From Paenibacillus sp. YN15 (GTDB lineage: Bacteria > Bacillota > Bacilli > Paenibacillales > NBRC-103111): a stretch of DNA of 64,000 bases. The DNA is taken from NCBI RefSeq assembly GCF_003285005.1, contig NZ_QMFA01000008.1, forward strand, positions 1 to 64,000, written 5' to 3'. Shown here piece after piece: positions 27,166-36,325 of this stretch; position 1 is the stretch's first letter, and every line of letters starts with the position of its first letter. The translations under genes and the position numbers were made by a program. Below the pieces are notes generated by a model. The model saw nothing but the letters and a program-made list of their open reading frames with translations. It had not been told where the DNA came from and did no database searches.

Positions 27166-27918
27166 TTGACAACAATCCTTATTATTATGGTAATGCTGCT
27201 GGTGGGACTTCTTCTGGGATTTATCGGAGCGGGAGGATCCGGGTTTATGATCGCCATCCTGACGGTCGGCTTCGGCTACCCGGTGCACACTGCCATGGGA
27301 ACCGCCCTGGCGGCTATGATGTTCACCTCCCTGTCGGGAACCGTGAGCCAGCTGCGCCAGAAGAACACGGATCTGACCAGCGGCCTTGTCGTCGGACTGA
27401 CGGGGGCCATAGCCTCATGGTTGGGCTCGGGAGTGGCGTTCTCCATTTCCCCCTCCCACATTACGTGGTTTACGGCAGCTATGCTGGTGCTGTCCTCCAT
27501 CGTGCTTTGGGTGCGCGTAACCCTGACATCCGAGCAGCCTTCTACAGCCGTCGGAAAAAGAGACCTCCGCTATTTTCTGTGCGCGGTTGCCTTGGGTCTG
27601 GTCACCGGATTTCTGACGGGAACCTTCGGCATCGGGTCCACCCCGTTCATTCAAGTGGGATTGATGCTTCTGCTGGGCCTTGGGATGCGGACTGCGGCCG
27701 GCACTTCCATGCTGGTCATATTGCCGATCGCGGCGGCTGGAGGGCTGGGCTATTACGGAGAAGGGGGCTTGGACCTTCATCTGCTCGTCACCGTGCTGGT
27801 CGGTACGATGACCGGGTCTTACATCGGGGCAAGATTCACCAAACACGCTTCGGCCAAACTGCTGAAGACCGGGATGATTGCCACTCCCATTGCAGCCGCC
27901 TGCCTTCTATTGCTGTAG
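27166..27918 (+). CDS. TauE/SafE family anion exporter or permease
   Basis: A 250-residue membrane protein with about eight transmembrane segments in two homologous halves, each beginning with the family's Gly-rich helix (LLLGFIGAGGSGFM and LVTGFLTGTFGIGS). The family moves sulfonates, sulfite, sulfoacetate and similar small organic anions. The start is TTG 27166; AAAGG at 27149-27153 is slightly distant, so an alternative start is possible, but the hydrophobic first helix supports this one. It is probably controlled by the divergent LysR regulator and may be cotranscribed with the esterase 60 bp downstream. Confidence 0.85.
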   Translation: MTTILIIMVMLLVGLLLGFIGAGGSGFMIAILTVGFGYPVHTAMGTALAAMMFTSLSGTVSQLRQKNTDLTSGLVVGLTGAIASWLGSGVAFSISPSHITWFTAAMLVLSSIVLWVRVTLTSEQPSTAVGKRDLRYFLCAVALGLVTGFLTGTFGIGSTPFIQVGLMLLLGLGMRTAAGTSMLVILPIAAAGGLGYYGEGGLDLHLLVTVLVGTMTGSYIGARFTKHASAKLLKTGMIATPIAAACLLLL

Positions 27919-27978
27919 CATCGTTCCGGCGGCAATACGGTCATCAGTCATCTTCCACATATAATCGGGAGGGAAACC

Positions 27979-29430
27979 ATGTCCACAAACCATTCGTTAA
28001 TCGTTGAAACGCAATGCGGGCTGGTGCAAGGCGTGGCGGAAGGGAATATTCAGGCATTCCGCGGACTGCGGTATGCGGAGCCGCCACTCCGGTTTCAACC
28101 GCCGCAGCCGCTCAAAGCTTGGGCGGGTATATTCAAGGCGGACCAATTCGGGCCCGCAGCTCCCCAGCCTGCCCCCCTGGCCTACAATCCCCTGCAAGAC
28201 GAGGATTGCCTGACGCTCAATGTCTGGACCAGTGGGACAGAGGAGCCGGTGCGGCCGGTGCTGCTGTATATCCACGGCGGCGGCTTCGTTACAGGCTCCG
28301 GCTCCAATCCGTTCTATAACGGCCGCACCTTTGCCGAGAACGGAGACATCGTCGTCGTGACTGTCAATTACCGGCTTGGGGTGCTGGGATTTCTGGACCT
28401 GCATGACGCGCTTGGCGAAGACTACCGTTCCTCCGGCAACTGCGGGCTGCTGGACCTTATCGAAGCCTTGCGTTGGGTGCAGTCCAATATCTCCCGCTTC
28501 GGAGGCGACCCTTCCCGCGTTACCGTGATGGGACAATCGGCAGGCGCCAAATGTATCGGCGGACTGTTGAACTCCCCATTGGCGGAGGGGCTGTTTCATC
28601 AGGCGATTGCCATAAGCGGCGCCGTCCAGGCTATCCGGGACCGGACTACCTCGGCAGTGGTGACCCGGCGCTTCATGGATTTCCTCGGCCTGCCTCCACA
28701 GAGCGCCGGCAAACTTCTCGAGATGTCCGTCTTCGACTTGATGTCCGTCCAACAGGCTTGGGTGAGGGACTTGCGGGGGGTTCACCTGTTCGGCCCGGTT
28801 ATCGACGGAGCCGTTATGGACACCCCTCCGCTGAAGGGGCTTCCCCGCACAAGCGGCCGTCCCTTGCCCGTCCTGCTGATCGGAACCACGCGCAATGAGA
28901 CTGCCGGCTTTGTCGCCGAGAGTGCGGTGATGCAGAAGCCCGACGACGAACTGCTCGCCAGCATGTTCGGCCGCAACGCCGGCACCGTGAAGCTTGCTTA
29001 CCAGCGGCTGTCCGGGCGTACATTGGAGCAGGAAACGGATCTGGCGGCCTGGGAGTCGGTGCTGACCGATTATATGTACCGGATCGCGGCCATCCGCACG
29101 GCCGACGCATACAGCGCAGCGGGGGCCTCCGTCTGGCTGTACCGCTTTGACTTCGCCGGAGCGGGAGGCAACGCAGTTCATGGCGGAGAGCGGAGTTTTG
29201 TGTGGCATAACGGCTTTCCTCCCCAGGAGGCGGCGCTGGCGGACCGGATTCACAGCATCTGGACCAGCTTCATCCGCACCGGCTCCCCTCAGGCGGCGGC
29301 GCCGGAATGGTGCAGATACGAAGCAAAGGAGCGGTTGTTTCTGATTCTCGATCATGAGTGCGGCATCGATAATCTTCAAGCTTTCTGCGACGATCCGGGC
29401 TTTTCAGACCAGGTCTTTACCCTGAAATGA
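27979..29430 (+). CDS. Type-B carboxylesterase / para-nitrobenzyl esterase family
   Basis: A 483-residue serine hydrolase of the alpha/beta-hydrolase fold. It shows the oxyanion hole motif HGGGFVTGSG near residue 99, the N-terminal EDCLTLNVW family signature, and the nucleophile elbow GQSAGA near residue 190; the catalytic histidine is likely in SFVWHNG near 413. There is no signal peptide, so it is cytoplasmic and would hydrolyse short-chain esters. The length equals that of Bacillus pNB esterases. A GGGAGGG sequence lies ten bases before the ATG. It stands between the permease and a truncated gene whose first codon overlaps its stop. Confidence 0.9.
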   Translation: MSTNHSLIVETQCGLVQGVAEGNIQAFRGLRYAEPPLRFQPPQPLKAWAGIFKADQFGPAAPQPAPLAYNPLQDEDCLTLNVWTSGTEEPVRPVLLYIHGGGFVTGSGSNPFYNGRTFAENGDIVVVTVNYRLGVLGFLDLHDALGEDYRSSGNCGLLDLIEALRWVQSNISRFGGDPSRVTVMGQSAGAKCIGGLLNSPLAEGLFHQAIAISGAVQAIRDRTTSAVVTRRFMDFLGLPPQSAGKLLEMSVFDLMSVQQAWVRDLRGVHLFGPVIDGAVMDTPPLKGLPRTSGRPLPVLLIGTTRNETAGFVAESAVMQKPDDELLASMFGRNAGTVKLAYQRLSGRTLEQETDLAAWESVLTDYMYRIAAIRTADAYSAAGASVWLYRFDFAGAGGNAVHGGERSFVWHNGFPPQEAALADRIHSIWTSFIRTGSPQAAAPEWCRYEAKERLFLILDHECGIDNLQAFCDDPGFSDQVFTLK

Positions 29431-29438
29431 GAAGAAAA

Positions 29439-29711
29439 ATGAACAAGAAGCCAGGCATCATTTTCATGCCCCACGGAAATTTGCAGTACTCCCAGCTGCA
29501 GCCCGAAAAACGGGCATGGGTGGTAAAGGAATCCTACGAAAAAATATTCGACTCAGCCAAAGATCAGGAGGTGAAAATTGCCTTTGAAGCGTCCGGCGAA
29601 ACCATCGAGATTATAGCCAATGAGTGCCCGGAGGTGCTGGGCAAGCTGGTTGCAGGAATCCGGGAGGGCTATATCGAGCCTATTTTGAGGAGAGAAAATA
29701 AACGGACGGAA
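29439..29711 (+). pseudogene. Truncated GH57-like glycoside hydrolase/deacetylase N-terminus
   Basis: The first 90 codons read like the N-terminus of a GH57/GH38-type hydrolase (IIFMPHGNLQYSQLQPEKR; KIAFEASGETIEIIANECPE), where the FEASG strand normally follows the substrate-binding histidine. The frame then enters a terminator hairpin and continues only as low-quality sequence opposite the next gene to 30008. Full-length family members exceed 350 residues, so this is a fragment. An in-frame ATG at 29427 overlaps the esterase stop; ATG 29439 is the likelier original start. Confidence 0.6.
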
Positions 29712-29747
29712 GAAGGACCGGAGGTTGTTTGCCTCCGGTCCTTCCTG
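29711..29747. terminator. Bidirectional terminator
   Basis: Perfect 13-bp arms GAAGGACCGGAGG (29712-29724) and CCTCCGGTCCTTC (29732-29744) with a TTGTTTG loop. It serves the esterase transcript on the plus strand and the polysaccharide operon ending at 29784 on the minus strand. T-runs on both sides are poor. Confidence 0.6.
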
Positions 29748-29783
29748 GGCTTGCAGCCCCCGCTGTTTAACTCATTCGGCGGG

Positions 29784-32700
29784 CTATTCCGCTACCGTTA
29801 CAAGAATGCGCGCCTCCGCCCCTTTATATACTGCCACAATCTCCGTCACTCCAGCGTTTACCCCTTGCACAACCGCGTTGGCTCCCCGGGATTGCAAAAG
29901 GCGCGAGGTGTACCCGTCGTCGCTGTACCATACGACTTTTTCGGGATCGGCAACAGGGTTATGATTCTGATCGTACACCTGGGCGCTTACGGCCTGCTCG
30001 GTGTATAATCCAAGCAAGAGACTGGGAGTGCTGAGCTCTATCGTATACGGAGCCGCATAGGGACCCGGATAATAATAGCCCTTTGTGCTGCCATACAGGA
30101 GGCTGTTGAAATCCGCGCTTCCCCCTTCCCAATCCCCGTTGGAGCCGTTGACCAGCTGCGGGTCCGTTCCCTGCAAGCCCTGAATGTATTCCTCCGTGCC
30201 CGTCACCGTCAACTGGCCGCCGTTCGGCGAGTACAGATACGTTCCCTCGGACTTTGCAATAATCGAATCGTAGATATTCACTTGATTCACTGCGCTCTCC
30301 AGAGAAATTTCACTGTCCTGGTTGTTATAGAACGTACTGTAGTAGATATCCGCCCGGCCTGTGCCGCTGCCTACCCATAATCCCGGAGAGTCCCCGCTGC
30401 CGCCGCGCTTGCAGGAATACCCGGCAACCACACCGATGAAGGTCGGATTGTTCCAGAAGCGGTAGTTGCGCTTATTGCCCATGGAGACGGTATCAATCAG
30501 CACCGGGTCCACGGATTTGTCATCCCAGCCCCCGTCCGTGCTGTCGAAGGCTTTGCTGCGGATATACGTAATGTTGTAGGCTTGGCGCTCCGCCGTAAAG
30601 CCGTCGCCGTTCCAGTAATTGCTGCCGTCCTGGTGCCAGCTGTTTCGGCTGACCACATCCTGGAACACAATATCATGTTCAAAAAAATACGACTCCTCCG
30701 GCGAATTTCCGATCCGGAAGCCCATCGGGAAGTTACCGGACCGCCAATTGGCCTGCCCTCCCGCGTCTGCCATCACGTTGATCACACTGGCCATGTAGTT
30801 TCCGTTGCGGAAGCGGACTGCGCTCTTCGTGTAGTTGGTATATTCCCCGTCCTTGATGATGATGTCATGGGAGCCTGCCGCCGGATTGGAGCGGGTCGCC
30901 CGGCCCCACAAATAGATGCCGTCGCTCATATCGTGGACGCTGACATTCAGGATGCGGATGCCCTCATGCTGCCCGTTGGCATAGATGCCGGTGAAATAAT
31001 TGCGGATCACAATGTCCTGAACCGTCCAGTAGCTGACGCCGACCGCCACATCAATGAGCGAACCCGCCGCTTGGTTGGCCAACGTATAGGGGCCTGTGAA
31101 TACGGGCAATCCGCCTCCCGTGTCCACACCGGCCAGCTTCTTCATGTGAAGCGCATCCAGACCGCCGCTTTCCATATGGAGAGTTTGCGGTACGGTATAG
31201 ATTCCGCTTCCCACATAAAGGGTGCTGACAGCGCTTGTTGCCTCCCAGGCCGCTTGCAGACCGCCGATCTGATCGCCGGGGAAAGCATTGTCCCAACTGG
31301 TGCCGTCCATGGCACCCGCCCCCAGGGGCGTTACATAACGGTGGGAAACAACCGGAACCGGAGGCGGAACCGCAATTCCCACTGTGGCGGAAGACAGGAT
31401 CAAATCCCCGAAGCCGAAGGTATTCTTGTAATTGTCCGCAATGCCCGCCCATACGATCTGCCCTTCCCTGCCTACTCCGTTATCGTCGTCGTTAACGGCA
31501 ATATCAAAGCCGACACTGAGCCCCGGAGCGGCCGACAGCCCCAAGTTCTTCCACGGAATCGCCATCTCCACCGCATAGCCTCCGAGAGCAGCCGAAGAGC
31601 CGTGCTTCACGCCGGCGGTTTCCTTCAGTCTTTCATACAAGTCGGCATCCAGATAACCCTTCCTAAAATGCCAGTCGTTCAAATCGTAGCTCGTGCCGTG
31701 ATTATGATCGGCGTCAATGAAAATTTCCACGGAATCATCGTCAAAGCTATCCGTCGAATCATTAAAGAGCTGCCCATCCTGCACCAGCACACCCACATAT
31801 AAGTATTGGTCGTCCCACAAAGTGCCGAAAACGGAGGAATTGTCGCTGACTCCGGTGACAAGCTTGCCCGCAGCCCGGTCCGTGGACCAAACATCCTCAT
31901 CGAGTATTCCGTCAACGGCAATCGGACTCAGCACCTTACTGACCGAAAGGGGCGGCTCGGGCACATACTCCTTCACCGTTACAGCGGCGCTGGCGGAAAG
32001 GTCCCCGTAACCGGCGCGGATCACGGTGCTGCCCTGCGCCACTCCAGTAACAAGACCGTTGGCGTCTACAACCGCGGTACCGGGATCGTCGCTGGTCCAA
32101 TCAAGGGTAAGCCCGCTCATCACTGCATCCCCTTGATCGTACACCGTTGCAGAGAACTGCCGGCTTTCCCCCTCCAGCAGAACCGCATTCTGCGGACCGG
32201 CCATCATCCGCATCGGCCTCCGCAGGTCCCTCACCAGTACGTCATCTATCGAATAGCTGTGCTTGCTGTATCCTCCCAGGCCTATTTTGCCGGAGGTGAA
32301 GGTGGCGTCAACCGCATTCAGCAGTTCCACCCCATCCACGAAGCCGGTCAGAATAGGGCCGTCTAGATCAAGCCGGATGGTATAAGCCGTATTCGTATTC
32401 AATACAAGCGGCGCGGAATCCAGCGCTGTGCTGACCCCGTTTACCATCTTGTTCAATCGGACCATATCATTTTTGAGATCCAGCTTGATGACGTAAGAGT
32501 TGTCGCTGTCCTTCATCCGGGCGTAGAGACCGGTGGAGTTGTTGTCATTGCTGTTCTTCAGCCGCGCCTCCATGGAATAGCTGGTCCATGTCGAAGAGCC
32601 TGCGGTGGCATACCGGGTTGTGGAGCCCGAGGTATACGTATGCTTATACACCAGAGTCCCTCCGTCAGCCGCTACAGAGTATCCCGATCCGCTCCAGCCG

Positions 32701-33665
32701 GCCGCATCGCCGTCCTCGAAGTCATCGGCAAATAGAATGGGCCAATCTTCCTCTTCACCGGCAACAACGGTTGCGGATGCAGGCAGGCTCAACTCCGATG
32801 TATTTCCGGCGGCATCATGAGCCGTCACCCGATAGCTGTAAATTCCCGGAGACAAATTCCGGTCTATGAATGCGGTTTCAACAACAGTGGCGAGAAAAGC
32901 GTCATTCCGGTATACGGAATACCCGACTGTCCCTATGTTGTCCGCCGCAGGAGTCCAGCTTAACCCAATGCTGCTGCTGCCCGCCACTGCAGTCAGATCA
33001 GCGGGAATTTCGGGGGGAATAAGATCCGGCTCCGGAGCCGTCACAAGAACATCGTCCAGCAGATAATCGGTCCCATATCCCCTTGTTCCCGCCTTCCCGC
33101 CGGATAAAGTGAAATCCGTGACACTAATCTTCTGGCCTCCATTCACATACCCGGATATAGCCGGTCCGTTCACCGTCAGCCTGACACTGTACACCGTACC
33201 GGTTTGCAGGGACATGGCGGCATCGCTCAGGAGCATCATGGTCCTCCCGGTTTTTCGGTACAGCTCCACCTTGTCATTCTTGCTGTTGATTCTCAGATGA
33301 TAAAAGTTGTCCGCATCCGTATACCTGGCAATCACTCCCGCCGCCCCGTCCGACAACAGCTTGATCCGGGCCTCGACCGAAAAATCGTTCCACTCCTCAC
33401 TTCCCGCGACGGCAACCTTCTCATAGTCGCTCCCGCCCCCGTAAGAAATGGCGTATTCATTGGAGCCGTTGACGGAAAAAGAGGCCGGATTTCCTTGCAC
33501 GATGGTCCACCCGTCTGCATTGCCATCTGCAAAATCATCGAAAAACAGAACCTGTCCCTGCTCCGCCTTGACCACTTGCTCCGGCAGCAGGCCGCCGATC
33601 AACAGCATGCCGAAGGATAACCATACCACCAGCACTTTTCGAAAAACCTGACGAATTCGACCCAT
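29784..33665 (-). CDS. Large secreted CBM9 / beta-helix polysaccharide-active protein
   Basis: A 1293-residue exported protein, last gene of the polysaccharide locus. After a signal peptide (VWLSFGMLLIGGLLPEQVVKA) come two jelly-roll concanavalin-like modules (FFDDFADGNADGW and FADDFEDGDAAGW) separated by an FN3 module, a bacterial Ig-like domain (LDWTSDDPGTAVVDANG), a CBM9-type binding domain (VDGILDEDVWS... DDQYLYVGVLVQD... VEIFIDAD) at about 640-830, a right-handed beta-helix from about 850 to 1190 of the pectate-lyase/PL6-like fold, and a final Ig-like domain. It probably binds and cleaves an acidic polysaccharide outside the cell. It starts at ATG 33665, with AGGAGGA upstream. The exact substrate is unknown. 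Confidence 0.85.
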   Translation of the reverse strand: MGRIRQVFRKVLVVWLSFGMLLIGGLLPEQVVKAEQGQVLFFDDFADGNADGWTIVQGNPASFSVNGSNEYAISYGGGSDYEKVAVAGSEEWNDFSVEARIKLLSDGAAGVIARYTDADNFYHLRINSKNDKVELYRKTGRTMMLLSDAAMSLQTGTVYSVRLTVNGPAISGYVNGGQKISVTDFTLSGGKAGTRGYGTDYLLDDVLVTAPEPDLIPPEIPADLTAVAGSSSIGLSWTPAADNIGTVGYSVYRNDAFLATVVETAFIDRNLSPGIYSYRVTAHDAAGNTSELSLPASATVVAGEEEDWPILFADDFEDGDAAGWSGSGYSVAADGGTLVYKHTYTSGSTTRYATAGSSTWTSYSMEARLKNSNDNNSTGLYARMKDSDNSYVIKLDLKNDMVRLNKMVNGVSTALDSAPLVLNTNTAYTIRLDLDGPILTGFVDGVELLNAVDATFTSGKIGLGGYSKHSYSIDDVLVRDLRRPMRMMAGPQNAVLLEGESRQFSATVYDQGDAVMSGLTLDWTSDDPGTAVVDANGLVTGVAQGSTVIRAGYGDLSASAAVTVKEYVPEPPLSVSKVLSPIAVDGILDEDVWSTDRAAGKLVTGVSDNSSVFGTLWDDQYLYVGVLVQDGQLFNDSTDSFDDDSVEIFIDADHNHGTSYDLNDWHFRKGYLDADLYERLKETAGVKHGSSAALGGYAVEMAIPWKNLGLSAAPGLSVGFDIAVNDDDNGVGREGQIVWAGIADNYKNTFGFGDLILSSATVGIAVPPPVPVVSHRYVTPLGAGAMDGTSWDNAFPGDQIGGLQAAWEATSAVSTLYVGSGIYTVPQTLHMESGGLDALHMKKLAGVDTGGGLPVFTGPYTLANQAAGSLIDVAVGVSYWTVQDIVIRNYFTGIYANGQHEGIRILNVSVHDMSDGIYLWGRATRSNPAAGSHDIIIKDGEYTNYTKSAVRFRNGNYMASVINVMADAGGQANWRSGNFPMGFRIGNSPEESYFFEHDIVFQDVVSRNSWHQDGSNYWNGDGFTAERQAYNITYIRSKAFDSTDGGWDDKSVDPVLIDTVSMGNKRNYRFWNNPTFIGVVAGYSCKRGGSGDSPGLWVGSGTGRADIYYSTFYNNQDSEISLESAVNQVNIYDSIIAKSEGTYLYSPNGGQLTVTGTEEYIQGLQGTDPQLVNGSNGDWEGGSADFNSLLYGSTKGYYYPGPYAAPYTIELSTPSLLLGLYTEQAVSAQVYDQNHNPVADPEKVVWYSDDGYTSRLLQSRGANAVVQGVNAGVTEIVAVYKGAEARILVTVAE

Positions 33666-33738
33666 TCACAAATTCCTCCTTTTGCTTCCGATTGGCATAT
33701 CATCCGCAGAATGCTTCTCCACCACCTCCTTAAAAGCC

Positions 33739-33765
33739 GATAAGGGCCGATCCAGCGGCCCCTAT
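33739..33765 (-). terminator. Intercistronic stem-loop after the PL8 gene
   Basis: GGGCC and GGCCC arms (33761-33757 and 33748-33744 on the minus strand) overlap the lyase stop codon and are followed by TTATCGGCTTTT. It could be a partial terminator or a processing site that lowers expression of the last gene. Confidence 0.3.
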
Positions 33766-36083
33766 TCAACCTGTGATGCCCGTTCCGAGAGTAAACCTGT
33801 TGCAAAAACAACCGTGCAACTCCTCCCCTTGGCCCCGTTCACGTTCACCGTGAACCGGATGGAGGGCTCCAGCCTGTGGACGGTAATCCGCTCATCCCCG
33901 GCAATTACGCCGCTCGCGCAGGCATCAAGCTCAACGGCAACGAAGCCTTCATTCTCCATGGTGGGATCGGCAACGGACACCGCGATGGATGCTCCTTCGT
34001 CCCTTACCAGCAGGGCCGCTTTCCGGTTGCATGCAACCGGTCCCGCCTTCCTTTCCCCATCCTCCCAGAACATGAGCCCCATGAGCCCCAGACGGCATAG
34101 CCTGACCGCATGAACCTCCCCAGACAGCTCGATAATCTCTGCCCCCCCATTCTCCGCGTAAGCGGCAGTTTGGGCTGCGCTCCATCCGGGAAGCACCGCA
34201 TAGGCATACTCCGCTCCGTCCGGCTCAAGGCCGTGATCGATCCAAAGAGTCAAATACCGGCGGGTCAGTTCCTCCGAGGGTCCGTGCTCATCAATATCGT
34301 TCCATCTGCCTGTTCTCGCCTCCCGCAAAATATGGACCGCCTGCCGCCGGGGAAACACATATCCCACATCCGCTCCCGGCACACGGCCTTCCAGGTGAAC
34401 CCAACGCGGCTTCAGCGTGTTCACTTCCTCTTCTGCATCAAGGAGACGGATCCTCCCGTCCTCTCCAACCCTTACCGCATCGGCGCCACTCCGGCTCAAC
34501 ATGCGGCTGTCTACGGTGGTTTCCAACTGCAGACCTGCCTCCGAGCGTATTCCCGACCCCAAGGCGATCAGTACGTCATCGAACAGAAACCACGATTTTC
34601 TGGCCCGGAATTGGCCGGGCTCCTCAAGCTCCATCCCTGCCGCGCTGTATAGGCCATGCAGGACGGCTCCCCCGGCAAAGGGCTGCGGACTCATGCCGGT
34701 TCCCTCGCCATTGCTGCGGACCCGTGTGCTGACGGTGGTTCCCGGAAGCCTGTAGGGATTCACAGTGGGCCAGAACCCGTCGCTGTATTGCCCCAGGTCG
34801 TCATTATACAGATAGGTCATGCCGTGGGCCGTATGCCAGCCGTGCAGATTTTCCCCGTTGATGGATTCGTAAGCCGCGATCCGGCTGGAGAACATGCTGA
34901 TGCCAAAGGCAAACCCGGAGCACTGATGGATCACCCGGTCCATCCGGGCAAATACCTTGGAAATCAGGTAATCGCCGCGAGGCTCCACGGAAGTGTCATT
35001 CAACAGGCTCCAGGCCGAATTGGCCAGATCCAGGGGCGCCTCTGCCAGATAGCTTTTGCCAGTATTCGCCATGATCCAGGTCTTGGCCATGCGCTTCAGC
35101 CGCTCCGCCGTTTCCGCAGGAGCGATATCAATGAGCCGCAGTACCCCGTCAAGCACCGTATGGCCGGAGTGGATGTTCTGATGGGCGCAACGGGAAACCT
35201 CTCTGCCTCTCACCATATCCGCCATGAGCCCCTTGTACATGAGAGGCTCGTAAGCCTCCTCCACCCAGCGGTACACATTACGCATGTCCTCATGGGGAAT
35301 CTCCCAGGCGCTGCCGTTTAGCCAGTACAGCAGCTCCGACAATTCCTTAAGCAGAGCCTTGCCGTACCCGCCGGTGTAAGGAAACCGTTTATGCTGAATG
35401 AATGATCCGTCCTCGTAGAAGCCGTCCCCTTCCTCCACATACTCGAACACCGGGGACAATGCCTTGCAGGAGGAGGCCATGGCTGCAGAGTCCCGCTTCA
35501 GCAAAGCGCTGAACAGACAGACGCGGCTCTTCCAGACTCGGTTGGCGCCAGTTGACGGATGGGGATTGGGCTTTACCGTTACCAGCTGCCACTCGGGATT
35601 GGGCGTACAGCGGTCCACGGCTCGAAGGCAGGACGCAACAAGCCCGGAAGACAGCTGCTGGCGCATCAGCACCAAGGTATCGAGGAGCGACAGCGGCACC
35701 CCAATCTCCCAGTTCCACCAGTTCCCGTAAATGACTGTACGCTCGTTATAAAGAATCTGATAAGCCCGTTCCAGCCCCTGCCGAACCGCTTGCGACAATT
35801 CGGCATTCTGATAAAGTGCCGATCCTTCCGTCTCATAGGCAATCGCCATCTCCTTCAGGCGAAGATAGGTCTGGTGGATATGCCGTGCATCCTTGCTTCC
35901 GGCCAGATCAGGCCATAAGCCGTTGTCCTGCTGAAGATCCATGGTATCCCTATTCCAGCGCGCCTTTTCAGTAAGCCTGACTGTGGTGCCGCTGCGGAAG
36001 GGGGACAGCTCTTCCCCGGAAGACGGCAGCGGACCGCCTGTCACCATCCGCCTCCATTTGGCCAATAGAACATCAAACTCCAT
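33762..36083 (-). CDS. PL8-family polysaccharide lyase, apparently intracellular
   Basis: A 773-residue lyase of the hyaluronate/chondroitin/xanthan lyase family, which cleaves uronic-acid polymers by beta-elimination. The alpha-toroid hallmark NWWNWEIGVPL (121-131) and all catalytic positions are present: Asn181 in TGANRV, His231 and Tyr240 in GSFIQHKRFPYTGGYG, and Arg294/298 in RGREVSR. The beta-sandwich C-terminal half follows. ATG 36083 is preceded by GGAGG at six bases, and the N-terminus there is a normal family start with no signal peptide. Most characterised PL8 enzymes are secreted, so this one may process imported oligosaccharides. It lies between the binding protein and the secreted beta-helix protein. 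Confidence 0.9.
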   Translation of the reverse strand: MEFDVLLAKWRRMVTGGPLPSSGEELSPFRSGTTVRLTEKARWNRDTMDLQQDNGLWPDLAGSKDARHIHQTYLRLKEMAIAYETEGSALYQNAELSQAVRQGLERAYQILYNERTVIYGNWWNWEIGVPLSLLDTLVLMRQQLSSGLVASCLRAVDRCTPNPEWQLVTVKPNPHPSTGANRVWKSRVCLFSALLKRDSAAMASSCKALSPVFEYVEEGDGFYEDGSFIQHKRFPYTGGYGKALLKELSELLYWLNGSAWEIPHEDMRNVYRWVEEAYEPLMYKGLMADMVRGREVSRCAHQNIHSGHTVLDGVLRLIDIAPAETAERLKRMAKTWIMANTGKSYLAEAPLDLANSAWSLLNDTSVEPRGDYLISKVFARMDRVIHQCSGFAFGISMFSSRIAAYESINGENLHGWHTAHGMTYLYNDDLGQYSDGFWPTVNPYRLPGTTVSTRVRSNGEGTGMSPQPFAGGAVLHGLYSAAGMELEEPGQFRARKSWFLFDDVLIALGSGIRSEAGLQLETTVDSRMLSRSGADAVRVGEDGRIRLLDAEEEVNTLKPRWVHLEGRVPGADVGYVFPRRQAVHILREARTGRWNDIDEHGPSEELTRRYLTLWIDHGLEPDGAEYAYAVLPGWSAAQTAAYAENGGAEIIELSGEVHAVRLCRLGLMGLMFWEDGERKAGPVACNRKAALLVRDEGASIAVSVADPTMENEGFVAVELDACASGVIAGDERITVHRLEPSIRFTVNVNGAKGRSCTVVFATGLLSERASQVE

Positions 36084-36250
36084 GACACACCTCCAACGCC
36101 TCACTGAAGAGCATGAGTACAATACCGTAAGCATACAGCGTTTGCGCATAGGGCACCTTGAGATACCCGGCCTTCTCCTGGCAATCGGTTCCTCCCGAAG
36201 CAAGCAGGATTGTCCACACGAAGCGACTCCCTTCGGGATTGCTGTACACC
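36073..36250 (-). pseudogene. C-terminal remnant of a GH88/GH105-like hydrolase
   Basis: Between the binding-protein gene and the lyase a minus-strand frame reads NPEGSRFVWTILLASGGTD, then KAGYLKVPYAQTLYAYGIVL, then MLFSEAL, and stops at 36073-36075 inside the start of the lyase gene. Codon choice is GC-rich at third positions like its neighbours. The segment is consistent with the end of an unsaturated uronyl hydrolase, the usual partner of a polysaccharide lyase, but the family call is tentative. Confidence 0.4.
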
Positions 36251-36256
36251 GCACAA

Positions 36257-36302
36257 GCAGGTTCGGGCTTGCGCCCAATCCATGCACAACGCCCAAACCT
36301 GC
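36257..36302 (-). repeat. Stem-loop behind the binding-protein gene
   Basis: GCAGGTTCGGGC (36257-36268) and GCCCAAACCTGC (36291-36302) form an imperfect 12-bp inverted repeat just after the stop of the solute-binding protein. Such hairpins often protect the upstream mRNA and raise the level of binding protein over downstream genes. Confidence 0.5.
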
Positions 36303-36325
36303 AACGGTATCTTACTGCGATAAAA

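Noticed and set aside
27997-29379. 460-codon frame opposite the carboxylesterase
   Set aside because: The plus-strand gene has all catalytic motifs; the reverse frame is a by-product of high third-position GC.
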